A stretch of 38,202 nucleotides of DNA, from positions 1 through 38,202 of the forward strand of contig JAQIBS010000159.1 of assembly GCA_027858965.1 (NCBI GenBank), written 5' to 3'. The DNA comes from Kiritimatiellia bacterium (GTDB taxonomy: Bacteria; Verrucomicrobiota; Kiritimatiellia; RFP12; UBA1067). The translations under genes were made by a program, and so were the position numbers. Shown here piece after piece: positions 7,534 to 15,657 of the stretch (the stretch's first letter is position 1; each line of letters starts with the position of its first letter). The notes under the pieces are model-generated. The model saw nothing but the letters and a program-made list of their open reading frames with translations, was not told the DNA's origin and made no database searches.

Positions 7534-8642
7534 CAATCACCCGGAATATTTTGTTAAATCCAGGTCCCGCAACGACGACCGACACAGTGAAGATGGCTCA
7601 GGTCGTTCCCGATATTTGTCCCCGAGAACACGAATTCGGCGCTTTAATGCGGTCTATAACAGATGATTTGACGGCAATTGCCGGCGGGGATGGTGAGTAT
7701 ACGACCGTCCTGTTCGGAGGATCGGGAACAGCCACAATGGATACCGTCATTAATTCCGTAACACCGCCCGAGAAAAAAATTATGATCGTCAATAACGGCG
7801 CGTATGGCGAACGTATGGTCAAGATCGCTAACGCTTACCAGATTGAGTGTGTTGAAATACAATGCTCCTGGGAAGCTTTTCCTGATCTTGGGGAGATTGA
7901 GGCTGCGTTACAACGAGATCCGGATATCGCCGTTGTCGGCATGGTGCATCATGAGACAACGACAGGATTATTGAACCCGATTCAGGAAATAGGGGCATTG
8001 GTGAAGCAGTATCGGAAAGTCTTTGTGGTGGATACCATTTCAAGTTTTGCCGGAGTTCCATTAAATATTAAAACCTGTCAGATCGATTTCATGATGTCCA
8101 CCTCCAATAAATGTCTTCAAGGAATGGCAGGCATCAGCTTTGTGATTTGCAGCACACAGGAATTGAAACGCGTTCAATCGTATCCCCGACGTTCATATTA
8201 TTTAAGTCTGTACGATCAATATGCCTATTTTGAAAAAAGCTCCCAAATGCGTTTCACCCCTCCGGTGCAAACCATGTATGCCTTACGGCAGGCGGTTGAT
8301 GAATTTCTTGAGGAAGGGCAGCAGCAGCGATATGACCGCTATACGCAAAACTGGCGTGTTTTGCGGGAAGGGATGCAGGGCTTGGGGTTTAAAATTTTAA
8401 CACAACCGGAGCAGGAATCCCATATTTTGATCACAATTGAATATCCAAAAACGCCTGGTTTCGATTTTGATATGATGCATGATAAGCTTTATGAACGAGG
8501 CTTCACCATCTATCCCGGCAAAATCGGCAAGAAGCGTACCTTTCGGTTAGCAAACATGGGAGCCATTGCGGAAGATGATATTCGCGATTTTCTGCAAACT
8601 TTACAAGATGTATTAATTGAGTTGAACATTCAACTACCTTAA
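7530..8642 (+). CDS. phnW: 2-aminoethylphosphonate aminotransferase
   Basis: A 370-residue class V, fold-type I PLP aminotransferase. In this context it should convert phosphonoacetaldehyde to 2-aminoethylphosphonate. Supporting features are the N-terminal LLNPGPATTTDTVKMAQ, VVPDICPREHEFG, the glycine loop VLFGGSGTATMD, the Asp of FVVDTISSFAG and the PLP lysine in STSNKCLQGMAG. Its start is the ATG at 7530 overlapping the decarboxylase stop; an upstream GTG is less plausible. The PREHEFG version of the N-terminal motif is the form I associate with biosynthetic AEP transaminases fused or linked to PEP mutase rather than degradative PhnW, and no PhnX hydrolase gene is nearby. The direction of reaction is therefore inferred to be biosynthetic. 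Confidence 0.92.
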   Translation: MTITRNILLNPGPATTTDTVKMAQVVPDICPREHEFGALMRSITDDLTAIAGGDGEYTTVLFGGSGTATMDTVINSVTPPEKKIMIVNNGAYGERMVKIANAYQIECVEIQCSWEAFPDLGEIEAALQRDPDIAVVGMVHHETTTGLLNPIQEIGALVKQYRKVFVVDTISSFAGVPLNIKTCQIDFMMSTSNKCLQGMAGISFVICSTQELKRVQSYPRRSYYLSLYDQYAYFEKSSQMRFTPPVQTMYALRQAVDEFLEEGQQQRYDRYTQNWRVLREGMQGLGFKILTQPEQESHILITIEYPKTPGFDFDMMHDKLYERGFTIYPGKIGKKRTFRLANMGAIAEDDIRDFLQTLQDVLIELNIQLP

Positions 8643-8663
8643 AAAAGGAAAGAATATAAAGTT

Positions 8664-9494
8664 ATGAATAGTTCTGAATATGAAAAATATCACGAGACAG
8701 CGGCAAATTATGACCAGACCAGAACCCCTGTCGGACTTGAAATTGTCCTGGGATGTTTTGCTGGGTCGCCCCAACCCTTATCCGCCCAAACCATTTTAGA
8801 CGCAGGTTGTGGAACCGGGAGCTACATCAAGGCGTTGAATGACAAGTTCGGCTATCTTCATGGCCTGGAATTCAATGAAAACATGTTGAGTGAGGCGCAA
8901 AAAAAACTGAAGGAGACTCCCAATGTTCGCTTAGGTTTGGGAGAATTGCCGGATATTCCTTATGATGAACAGAGTTTCCATGGACTGATGTTTAATCAGG
9001 TGGTTCATCATCTTGGGAATGATAATTCTAAGGAGGAATTTGGCCCGTTACGCAAACTGGTACAGGAAGCCCATCGTGTGCTTCGTCCCGATGGAGTTGT
9101 TGTGCTGAATACAAGTAGTCAACGACAACTTCGGGATGGTTTTTGGTGGGCTGACCTGATCCCCGAGGCTGTAGAATCTATCGCTCGACGATTTCCTCCC
9201 ATAGAGAAGATCGAAGAGGTACTCCAAGCAACAGGTTTTCACTCTATCGGAAAAATCGTCCCTTTACATGAAGTTTTGCAAGGTCAAGGCTATTTAGATC
9301 CTCAAGGTCCTCTGAAGAAAACTTATCGTGATGGCGATTCGACATGGTCTTTAGTAAGCGATGAACAATTGAATGCCGTATTAAAACGAGTGCGGGCAAT
9401 GAATGAACAAGGTACGATGACAACCTACCTTGAACAACGCGAAGAATTGAGGAGAGATGTTGGACAGGCTACGTTCGTGTTTGGCAGTAAATAA
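8664..9494 (+). CDS. Class I SAM-dependent methyltransferase
   Basis: A 276-residue class I methyltransferase of the Methyltransf_11 type. The SAM site is visible as ILDAGCGTGSYIKAL (motif I), the acidic end of the second strand in LHGLEFNENML, and FHGLMFNQVVHHLG (motif IV region), followed by LRPDGVVVLNTSS. The C-terminal 100 residues form a helical cap of unknown specificity. AAGGAA lies 13 bases before the ATG, 21 bp after the aminotransferase, same strand, so it is probably the last gene of the phosphonate operon. A plausible but unproved role is N- or O-methylation of AEP or of an AEP-bearing product. Its 3' end converges on a pseudogene from the other strand. Confidence 0.88.
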   Translation: MNSSEYEKYHETAANYDQTRTPVGLEIVLGCFAGSPQPLSAQTILDAGCGTGSYIKALNDKFGYLHGLEFNENMLSEAQKKLKETPNVRLGLGELPDIPYDEQSFHGLMFNQVVHHLGNDNSKEEFGPLRKLVQEAHRVLRPDGVVVLNTSSQRQLRDGFWWADLIPEAVESIARRFPPIEKIEEVLQATGFHSIGKIVPLHEVLQGQGYLDPQGPLKKTYRDGDSTWSLVSDEQLNAVLKRVRAMNEQGTMTTYLEQREELRRDVGQATFVFGSK

Positions 9495-9921
9495 TTGAAA
9501 TATCTGATTGAGCACACTGGCCGCCTCTATCCCTGGAGCCTTACTCTCCCTGTTGCCGGCAACGTTAAGAACATAGCCCGAGTGATCAGCAGCTATCTTT
9601 CTGTGCCAGGCCTTGAACTCCTGCGTGACATCGTTTATTGACATCGGCGCTATGTCCAGGTGAAGACAGGGCTTGCTGTGCTTGAGGGTGAACTCCTGAG
9701 TACGCAGGCTGCCGCCTGATAGTTCACCGAAGTAAGTATTAAAGTCGCTTCTGAATCAATCACGTTGGCCTCTGTGCGCTTCAGGTAATCGCCAGTGTTC
9801 ATCTCCTGGAGCTGATACTTATCCGGGATCTTCTTACGCTTTTCCTGTTTGCGACCTTTAGGGCACCAGCCGCCGTGATTGACATTGCAGCAGATAGCTG
9901 CATCAAGAGCGCCTAATGGAG
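9495..9921 (-). pseudogene. Putative molybdenum carrier (PF12694-like), frameshifted
   Basis: Minus-strand frames give, in order, ALDAAICCNVNHGGWCPKGRK, IPDKYQLQEMNTGDYLKRTE, NVIDSEATLILT, then after a one-base frame change near 9730 ELSGGSLRTQEF, HSKPCLHLDI and VTQEFKAWH, ending LNVAGNRESKAPGIEAASVL. HGGWCPKGR, YLxRTExNVxDSxAT, GGSxRTxEF and LNVAGxRESxxPGI are the hallmarks of this Rossmann-like, YpsA/LOG-related family. The start (GGQTGADRA) is missing and the reading frame is broken, so it is a dead gene. It converges with the methyltransferase and has no link to the phosphonate pathway. The name is historical; nucleotide-related roles are suspected for the family. Confidence 0.75.
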
Positions 9922-9929
9922 CGGATGAC

Positions 9930-10500
9930 AGAGTACAACAGGGCCCACAGCACTGGTAGACCAAACCCACCCCACTCAGATTAAGAAGAATCCCGCCCCC
10001 CAACAACCAGACATAAAAAAGAGCAAGGCAGCAGACCATGAGCCCAACAACCTGAATAATTTTTAATGCGAGTCTGATTTGGTTCCGGCCGGAATCTTTG
10101 GGAGAGCGCAGGTCCCACACCACCCCAGCTGGATTCCATTCACAGACTGTAATGGATTTGTAAACCAAAAAAAGGGTAAGAGCCAAGATCCCCCCCTGTT
10201 TAATATCATGTAGGCTCACTTGGCACTGGAGCAGGAGCTGAATTAGATTGTTGTTTGGGTGCTTGGGCAGAGAGATACTTAGGCAGATGTCCCAGATGTC
10301 CCCAGAGGCCGCATAGGCCCCTGGGAGCCGTTCTAAGCCCTCCCAGAACGTAGGCGATTTTATTCCTCCCAGCACACTCCTGCGTCTCCTGCGGTACGCC
10401 TGATACACTACGGGCTGTTGTGAGATTCTTAGGACAGACCACGGGCATCTCTAGGGTCGCAGAAGAGACAGTAGTTCGCCATTGCAAAAGCAGCACTCAA
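9930..10500 (-). pseudogene. Decayed membrane-protein-like sequence
   Basis: Minus-strand frames carry two hydrophobic stretches (LALTLFLVYKSITVCEW and a long one around ALKIIQVVGLMVCCLALFYV), preceded in another frame by a CPKN-like start and a proline/glutamine-rich PKQQSNSAPAPVPSEP linker. This looks like a small zinc-ribbon or cysteine-containing membrane protein broken by frameshifts, but no family can be named. One long frame runs continuously into the molybdenum-carrier remnant, which is likely accidental fusion. The rest of the gap up to 10734 shows nothing clear apart from a GTTGACCCCCAAG scrap near 10501. Confidence 0.3.
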
Positions 10501-10734
10501 GTTGACCCCCAAGTTTCGCTTTGAGACAAAAGGCAGGTTTGAGTTAAACAGAACGGCAAGACTGAAGAATAATAATCGACCGTAGAGGGAAACGAGAACC
10601 CCCTGGATGTACAAGCGGGTGCAAGCGTAATTTTGTATTTTTTTTAATTATTTTTATGATGAGCATTTTACACCGCTGCAGTGTCCTCATAAAGAAACTG
10701 CTGGAAGCTGATGAACAGTTTGCGGATACAGTCA

Positions 10735-11093
10735 CCTCGTCCGCACTGGCATTAACGACCTTCAACTGCTCGAAGATCCCGTCTATAACGCTCCTGTTGC
10801 CCGCGAACAGCTCCTCGGGTCCATCGGTGTGGATGTGACTGAAGGGTGGCTCGTAGAGTGATGAAAAAGGCGGTGGCGCCGGTGGGTGCTCAAATCGAAG
10901 TTGTGGAAAACCTGATTGGCATCTTGACTAAAGACTTAATTCTAATTATTATGAACGCACTGAATGAGGTGGTGTTGGGTGGTGTTGATTTGTGGTTGGA
11001 TCAATCCAATTGGAATGTGGAACGACGTTCTCTAAAGGTGCGCAACCTCAATAAACGCTATATTCTATTTTTAGGTTTGACCCTGGAATCAAA
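10735..11093 (-). repeat. Dispersed repeat, copy 2 (complete)
   Basis: The best complete copy. The left module has GCCCGCGAACAGCTCCTCGG and GGCGGTGGCGCCGGTGGGTG; the right module has GACTTAATTCTAATTATTAT, CCAATTGGAATGTGGAACG and CTCAATAAACGCTATATTCT, ending TTTTTAGGTTTGACCCTGG. Minus-strand reading gives HPPAPPPFSSLYEPPFSHIH, TDGPEELFAGNRSVIDGIFE. A 9-bp internal duplication (GGTGGTGTTG) is specific to this copy. Confidence 0.85.
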
Positions 11094-11176
11094 GGTATTT
11101 CGACATTGTGGTTTTGCCATTGCTTTTGTAAACTTTTCATAAAGGAACAGATGGTTCAGTGTTATGAGGTGAAAAC

Positions 11177-11578
11177 ATGGGTGCGAAAAAGTTAAGGCTT
11201 AGCGGAGGTTATCGGAGCACATGCAGTTTTCAAACGGCAACTATTATCTATGATGCAACGGTCTGGTTCTGCGAGAAGTTTATTGATTCTCGTTCCCGCA
11301 CTGTGGATCAGATGGTGCAGGCTGCACGAAGTGGTCGACAGAACATTGCCGAAGGAAGCAGGGCGGCTGCAACATCTTCGCAGACGGAGTTGCGTCTGGT
11401 GAATGTGGCAAGGGCAAGTCAGGAGGAACTGCTGCTTGACTATGAAGATTTTCTACGTCATCGGCATTTGCAGCTTTGGGCTCAGGATAGTCCGGAGGCA
11501 ATGGCGGTACGGAATGTGCCACAGCAATTCTGGGGCTGCAGTGCCTATCCTGAATGCAAGGGCGTTGTCAATATCTGA
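11177..11578 (+). CDS. Four-helix-bundle protein with C-terminal zinc-finger half
   Basis: A 133-residue protein of the four-helix-bundle family related to proteins encoded in 23S rRNA intervening sequences and to the Avd-like fold. The typical text is present: TATIIYDATVWFCEKF, RTVDQMVQAARSGRQNIAEG, TELRLVNVARASQEELLLDYEDFL. The first 18 residues are an extra lead. After AMAVRN comes FWGCSAYPECKGVV, which looks like the second half of a topoisomerase-type zinc finger (usually CPxC followed by FWGCSxYPxC); the first cysteine pair is missing. This suggests a short deletion. The function of the family is uncertain. It stands alone between repeats. Confidence 0.75.
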   Translation: MGAKKLRLSGGYRSTCSFQTATIIYDATVWFCEKFIDSRSRTVDQMVQAARSGRQNIAEGSRAAATSSQTELRLVNVARASQEELLLDYEDFLRHRHLQLWAQDSPEAMAVRNVPQQFWGCSAYPECKGVVNI

Positions 11579-11650
11579 TGTTGCAAACCAATGGGGCACG
11601 CAATAGTGGGGGTCTTGTGATTACCGTAGACATTGGATGTGCAATGTAAC

Positions 11651-11725
11651 CCAAGCTTCCAGCTTGGCTTATTGTTGAGGCAAGCAGGATGCTTGCGTTA
11701 CTATTTAGGCAAGCAGGATGCTTGC
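11651..11725. repeat. REP-like palindrome array A
   Basis: A head palindrome CCAAGCTTCCAGCTTGG (11651-11667) is followed by two copies of GCAAGCAGGATGCTTGC (11680-11696 and 11709-11725), 29 bp apart. Each can form a hairpin with 6-bp arms. The design (head, TTATTGTTGAG spacer, then repeated units) is the same as in the longer array at 17635-17767. Confidence 0.85.
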
Positions 11726-11819
11726 ATTACTTTGATTCCCTTTACTTCACGCAAGAGGACTCTCAATGGAAATGAAATGCGCCAATACAGCGGTTTTACT
11801 CCCGGATGCTGTTTGACGA

Positions 11820-12230
11820 CCCTTGGTCAACCTCCTTCCTGTTGCCTGCGTACAGCTCCTCGGTTCCACCAGTGCGGATGTGACTGAAGGGTGGTTCATA
11901 GAGCGCTCAAAAAGGCGGTGGCGCCGGTGGGTGTTTAGGGTTTTGCAAAAAATCAATCGCTTACCACTTGAATACAAAATACCGTTTGTTGATTGACTCA
12001 AACGTGCCATAAACATTTTACCTAATAGCCTGCAGCCTAAACCCCTAACAGCCTAAGCGTCCTATGGGACGCTACTGACTTAATTCTAATTATTATGTAT
12101 GCACTGAATGAGTTGGTGTTGATTTGTGGTCGGGCCAATCCAATTGGAATGTTGAACTACGTCCTCTAAAGGTGCTCAACCTCAATAAACGCTATTTTCT
12201 GTTTTGGGTTTGACCCTGGAGCTACTACTG
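11820..12230 (-). repeat. Dispersed repeat, copy 3 (interrupted)
   Basis: The left module (CAGCTCCTCGGTTCCACC to GGCGGTGGCGCCGGTGGGTG, 11820-11933) and right module (GACTTAATTCTAATTATTAT to GGGTTTGACCCTGGAG, 12076-12225) are both present but separated by about 140 bp of unrelated sequence. That insert ends in the hairpin AGCGTCC-TAT-GGGACGCT (about 12055-12072), so another palindromic element may have entered here. Confidence 0.75.
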
Positions 12231-12316
12231 GAGCCGCTGCCTATGCCCCCCCCCCACATCTTTGTCTTTTGGTTTTCAGGTCGGGTAAAAAAATAGAGTT
12301 TTTTTGCCCAGCAGGC

Positions 12317-12345
12317 TTGTAACATCAGTTAAAATGAAATATAAT
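12317..12345 (+). promoter_or_regulatory. Sigma70-type promoter for the HTH-peptidase gene
   Basis: TTGTAA (12317-12322), a 17-bp spacer, and a perfect TATAAT (12340-12345). The ATG of the HTH-ImmA/IrrE gene is 56 bp downstream with GGAGGAAGG as ribosome site. Confidence 0.6.
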
Positions 12346-12400
12346 CTTGCAATTAAATAAAAGCAATGATAACATTTTTACACTGAAAAAGGAGGAAGGT

Positions 12401-13513
12401 ATGTGTTCTGCATTACGAGATTCTTTTGAGAGTCGTGTAGGTCTCAGGATTAAGGTGGCTCGTGAAGCTATGAATCTTACACAGAGTCAGTTGGGAAAAG
12501 AGATGGGGTTTAAGGACCGTCAGACAATTACGGCTATTGAGTCGGGTTTGCGTAAGGTCTCTGCTGAAGAATTGACTCGTTTTATGTCTGTTTTGAACCG
12601 TGATCTTGATTTCTTCACAGATCCATTTCGACTGGAAGGGGAAGGGCGTTTTTCCTTCAGGGCAAAAGGTGCAGGAGAGGGAGAGTTGGAAGCTTTTGAG
12701 TCGATTGCCGGACAATGGATAGCTTTCTGGCGTGAACAAGGCCGAAAACAATCCATTGAGATCAGTCCATTACGTCCTCAATTAACGTTAAACAACAAGT
12801 CTTCATTTGAGGAGGCTCAAGCTGCCGGTGAAAATTTGATAAAAGCGTGGGGGCTTGGCAGTATTCCTGCCGTAAAATTGATTTCGACTATAGAGGATAA
12901 ATTAGGAACCCTCGTTCTTTTTGTGGATATGCCTGATGGTATCTCTGGTGCAGCTTGTCAGATTCCAGGTGCAGATACTATTCTGGTGAATCGAAAAGAC
13001 TCAGTAGGACGCCGTAATTTTGATATAGCTCATGAGTTGTTTCACGTTCTGACATGGGATGCTCTTCCTCCTGAACGTGTTGATCGTGAACATCCATCCG
13101 GTTACAAGGCTAAAAGAATTGAGCAGCTTGCCGATAATTTTGCGAGTGCCCTTCTTATGCCTCGAAGTATTCTGGAACCCTTATGGAATGTTCGTGATAA
13201 ATCAGGCATGGATATGAAAACCTGGTCTATTGCGGTTGCAATGGAACTGAAAGTTTCTACCTGGGCACTGGGGTGTCGGTTGAAAACTCTTGGATATATA
13301 ACAGATGAGGAGATATTAAAAAGAGATGAAGAAAGAAATGTAAGGGATATTCCTGCCCTTTTTTCACGCAATTTTATGGAACGGGCGAGTCAGGCGCTGG
13401 AGCAGGCGGATGTGTCTGTGATGCGTTTAATCAAATTACTTGGAATTACGGGACGAGGAGGTTTGAAAGAGCTGTTTAAGTTTCATGGGATCCAGGTGCC
13501 ATTGGGAGTATAA
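12401..13513 (+). CDS. Xre HTH - ImmA/IrrE metallopeptidase
   Basis: A 371-residue protein. Residues 14-70 are an Xre helix-turn-helix (LTQSQLGKEMGFKDRQTITA) and residues about 140-260 an ImmA/IrrE-type zinc peptidase with the HExxH motif HELFH at 211-215 and the downstream LADNFASALLMPRS helix carrying the third ligand region. Such proteins (COG2856 type) bind DNA and cleave a repressor or antitoxin. I start at 12401 because GGAGGAAGG lies just before the ATG. The next gene, 7 bp after the stop, is PIN-like; the pairing resembles predicted toxin-antitoxin or stress-switch pairs, with this protein as regulator. A clear promoter is upstream. Confidence 0.9.
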   Translation: MCSALRDSFESRVGLRIKVAREAMNLTQSQLGKEMGFKDRQTITAIESGLRKVSAEELTRFMSVLNRDLDFFTDPFRLEGEGRFSFRAKGAGEGELEAFESIAGQWIAFWREQGRKQSIEISPLRPQLTLNNKSSFEEAQAAGENLIKAWGLGSIPAVKLISTIEDKLGTLVLFVDMPDGISGAACQIPGADTILVNRKDSVGRRNFDIAHELFHVLTWDALPPERVDREHPSGYKAKRIEQLADNFASALLMPRSILEPLWNVRDKSGMDMKTWSIAVAMELKVSTWALGCRLKTLGYITDEEILKRDEERNVRDIPALFSRNFMERASQALEQADVSVMRLIKLLGITGRGGLKELFKFHGIQVPLGV

Positions 13514-13520
13514 AAGATAC

Positions 13521-14021
13521 ATGGGTAATGGCAAACCAGTTATTTATTTTGACACATGCGCTATAATTGAGGCGCATCGTGTTAAGTGTTGGAGACAATT
13601 GGTTGACAGATACGAATTACATACAGTACGTAAATGCTGTGAAGAACTGGCCGACGGAAACCCTTATGACCCGGAGTACATTGCCGTAGATCAGGGACAG
13701 ATTGCCAGGGATATGGTAATTCATGATGTGACTCCTGTACAATGTGTTAAGGCGGCAACTAAAGCGGCTACGCTCAGCGGGCTGGATGCTGGTGAGAAGG
13801 AGTTGCTGGCTTGGTGCGCAGAACATGACAGAGATGCAATGATTATCACGACTGGGGATAGAGCTGCAATTGTTACTGCCTGTGAACTAAACTTGAGAGA
13901 GAAACTCAAGTCTCTTGAAGAAATAACAAAGCCTATTGGAGTTAATCCTAAATTCAGGCATCACTTTTGCCGAACTTGGCTTGAACAGGTCTGTGCTGCA
14001 TTTGCACTGGATAATCTATAA
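13521..14021 (+). CDS. PIN-like nuclease domain protein
   Basis: A 166-residue protein with features of the PIN fold: an early Asp in VIYFDTCAIIEAH (D11, E17), a central acidic pair in LDAGEKELLAWC, and a later Asp in ITTGDRAAIV. These match the acidic residues that coordinate metal in PIN ribonucleases, which are commonly the toxins of toxin-antitoxin pairs. The start at 13521 lies 7 bp after the upstream HTH-peptidase stop, so the two are co-transcribed; no good Shine-Dalgarno is visible, suggesting coupled translation. The last 40 residues (LKSLEEITKPIGVNPKF and after) are not familiar. Toxin activity is an inference from context. Confidence 0.7.
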   Translation: MGNGKPVIYFDTCAIIEAHRVKCWRQLVDRYELHTVRKCCEELADGNPYDPEYIAVDQGQIARDMVIHDVTPVQCVKAATKAATLSGLDAGEKELLAWCAEHDRDAMIITTGDRAAIVTACELNLREKLKSLEEITKPIGVNPKFRHHFCRTWLEQVCAAFALDNL

Positions 14022-14154
14022 AAAATCGAATAGCTACCTGGGCCGTTTAGACAGGAATTCAAGCAGGTATCCGCTCCAGATTGGCTAGGCATGAGTTGAA
14101 GCCGGAAGTGCGGCCTTTTATATAGCGAAAGAAGTGAATTCAGGGGTTGCAAGA

Positions 14155-14330
14155 GTGCATCGGGTCCATCGGCGTGGATATTGCCGAAGGGTAGCTCATA
14201 GAGCGCTGAAAAAGGCGGTGGCGCCGGTGGGTGTTTAAATATAGTTGAGGGAAACCTGAGTGGCATCTTGACTAAAGACTTAATTCTAATTATTATGTTG
14301 GCGTTGATTAAGTTGATGTTGTTGTTGCTG
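14155..14330 (-). repeat. Dispersed repeat, copy 4 (truncated at both ends)
   Basis: It begins at TCGGGTCCATCGGCGTGGAT, includes GGCGGTGGCGCCGGTGGGTG, AAACCTGAGTGGCATCTTG and GACTTAATTCTAATTATTAT, and stops before the right-end block. Minus-strand reading gives MPLRFPSTIFKHPPAPPPF and then diverges from the other copies after HADGPDA. The rest of the stretch 14022-14154 shows no gene. Confidence 0.8.
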
Positions 14331-14454
14331 AAATGAACAATTCTGTTTGTTTCTCATATCAACATACGGGATGTCGGGCGAGTTTTTGCCGCATAAATTG
14401 GATCACCTACAACGTTCAATTGTTATGTTTCAATACACGACCCCGATGTCTATT

Positions 14455-14835
14455 TTGACTTGCTCGACCGGCTTGCCCTTCGTATCAGCTACAGCCGCAC
14501 TAGCCGCCCTCAACTGCTCAAATATGCCGTTTAAAACGCTCCCTTTGCCCGTGAACAGCTCCTTGGGGCCACCAGTGCGGATCTGAATGAAGGGCGGCTC
14601 AGAGAGTGCTGAAAAAAACGGTGGCGACGGTGGGTGTTTAAATAAAGTTGTGGAAAACCTGAGTGGCATCTTGACTAAAGATTTAATTCTAATTATCATG
14701 AACGCACTGAATGAGTTGGTGTTGATTTGCGCAGGATCAAGCCAGTTGGGATGTGGATATGGAACGACGCCCTCTAAAGTCGCTCAACCTCAATAAACGC
14801 TATTTTTTTTTTGGGTTTGCCCCTGGAGCCGCCCA
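14455..14835 (-). repeat. Dispersed repeat, copy 5 (complete)
   Basis: Both modules are present, from a GCTCGACCGGCTTGCCC lead through GTGAACAGCTCCTTGGGGCC, GGTGGCGACGGTGGGTG, AGATTTAATTCTAATTATCA and CTCAATAAACGCTATTTTTT to GGGTTTGCCCCTGGAGCCGC. The minus strand keeps an open frame of 77 residues from an ATG at 14663: MPLRFSTTLFKHPPSPPFF, PPFIQIRTGGPKELFTGKGS and VLNGIFEQLRAASAAVADT. Its right end cuts into the gene remnant that follows. Confidence 0.85.
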
Positions 14836-14913
14836 AATTTTGAGATATTAATCGCCTTGATCCTGTTCCTGTTGATACTGGGCTGGATTGTCAAAACCGT
14901 CAAGGGTGTATAA
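14836..14913 (+). pseudogene. 5'-truncated transmembrane stub
   Basis: Directly after the repeat, one frame reads PNFEILIALILFLLILGW and then IVKTVKGV before TAA at 14911-14913: a membrane helix with a positively charged end and no start codon. The 5' part seems to have been removed by the repeat. Its stop touches the TTG start of the next gene, so the two were probably one operon. Confidence 0.45.
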
Positions 14914-15570
14914 TTGGATATCAACAAGCTGAAATACCAGCGTGAGCAAATCAATACATATGGACATCTGCTGGAAGCAGCTCGATGGGCTCTATCCTGT
15001 GCCGCCCCGCAACATGAAGCCCCGGAAGACTTCAACGCGGGAAACGTTGCCTATTACTCTTCCATGCATACGATACTGGCATCGGTGTTTTTTTTAGAGG
15101 CCTACATGAACCACGTCGGTCCGAGATTCTTCGGTGACAAATGGGATAATAATCCAACGAACTGGCCGCCCGGAGACCTGCAGCAGGAAGCGCACAGGCA
15201 ACCTAAGCGATGGGAGAAGAAAGGCCTCCGCAAAACCAAGGACAAGCTGAAGGGACTGATTGAGGAGCTTAAGCTTGATATCAGATGTGAAAACCCTGAA
15301 TACCTGTCTTTTATACTTGCTATGCAAATCCGCGATCAGCTGGTACATGGCAGAACTTATGAGATCTGCGATCCAAAGTTATCGCGGATCAAGGGTAATA
15401 GGGTTGTAGAAGTGCATCCTGAATGGGAAAAACACTGCAACCCCGAAATGGCCCGGCAGATATTTGCCGCCGCAGAAAGCATTGCCGACAAGATAGCAAA
15501 AGCCTGCGGTGAGGAAAGAGTGTGCTATCAGCAGCTTGGCAATGGATCTGGCTGGGTATCATCAGAATAG
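14914..15570 (+). CDS. HEPN-like protein of unknown function
   Basis: A 218-residue soluble, helical protein. The visible clue is QIRDQLVHGRTYEI (R140, H145), an Rx4H motif placed on a predicted helix, as in HEPN RNase-type domains; an earlier helix reads SSMHTILASVFFLEAYMNHV. There is no N-terminal signal. The start is a TTG directly after the TAA of a truncated membrane stub, with AGGGTG before it, so translation was probably coupled to that lost gene. The next gene, a DUF2971 protein on the same strand 87 bp later, may be a partner. The HEPN call is based on one motif and general helical character, so it is tentative. Confidence 0.6.
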   Translation: MDINKLKYQREQINTYGHLLEAARWALSCAAPQHEAPEDFNAGNVAYYSSMHTILASVFFLEAYMNHVGPRFFGDKWDNNPTNWPPGDLQQEAHRQPKRWEKKGLRKTKDKLKGLIEELKLDIRCENPEYLSFILAMQIRDQLVHGRTYEICDPKLSRIKGNRVVEVHPEWEKHCNPEMARQIFAAAESIADKIAKACGEERVCYQQLGNGSGWVSSE

Positions 15571-15657
15571 GAATGTCCCCTACAAGATTTCATAGTGTGT
15601 GCAGCATTCCGCACCGCCGCTGAAATAAACATTAGACCTGAGATGAAAGGATCAAAA

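Noticed and set aside
9650..10408. A single intact 252-residue protein on the minus strand
   Set aside because: Only about residues 165-230 match a known family, and the next part of that family is in another frame. It is an accidental fusion of two decayed genes.
10656..10838. Plus-strand frame across a repeat copy
   Set aside because: It is the complement of the repeat's minus-strand frame and has no ribosome site.
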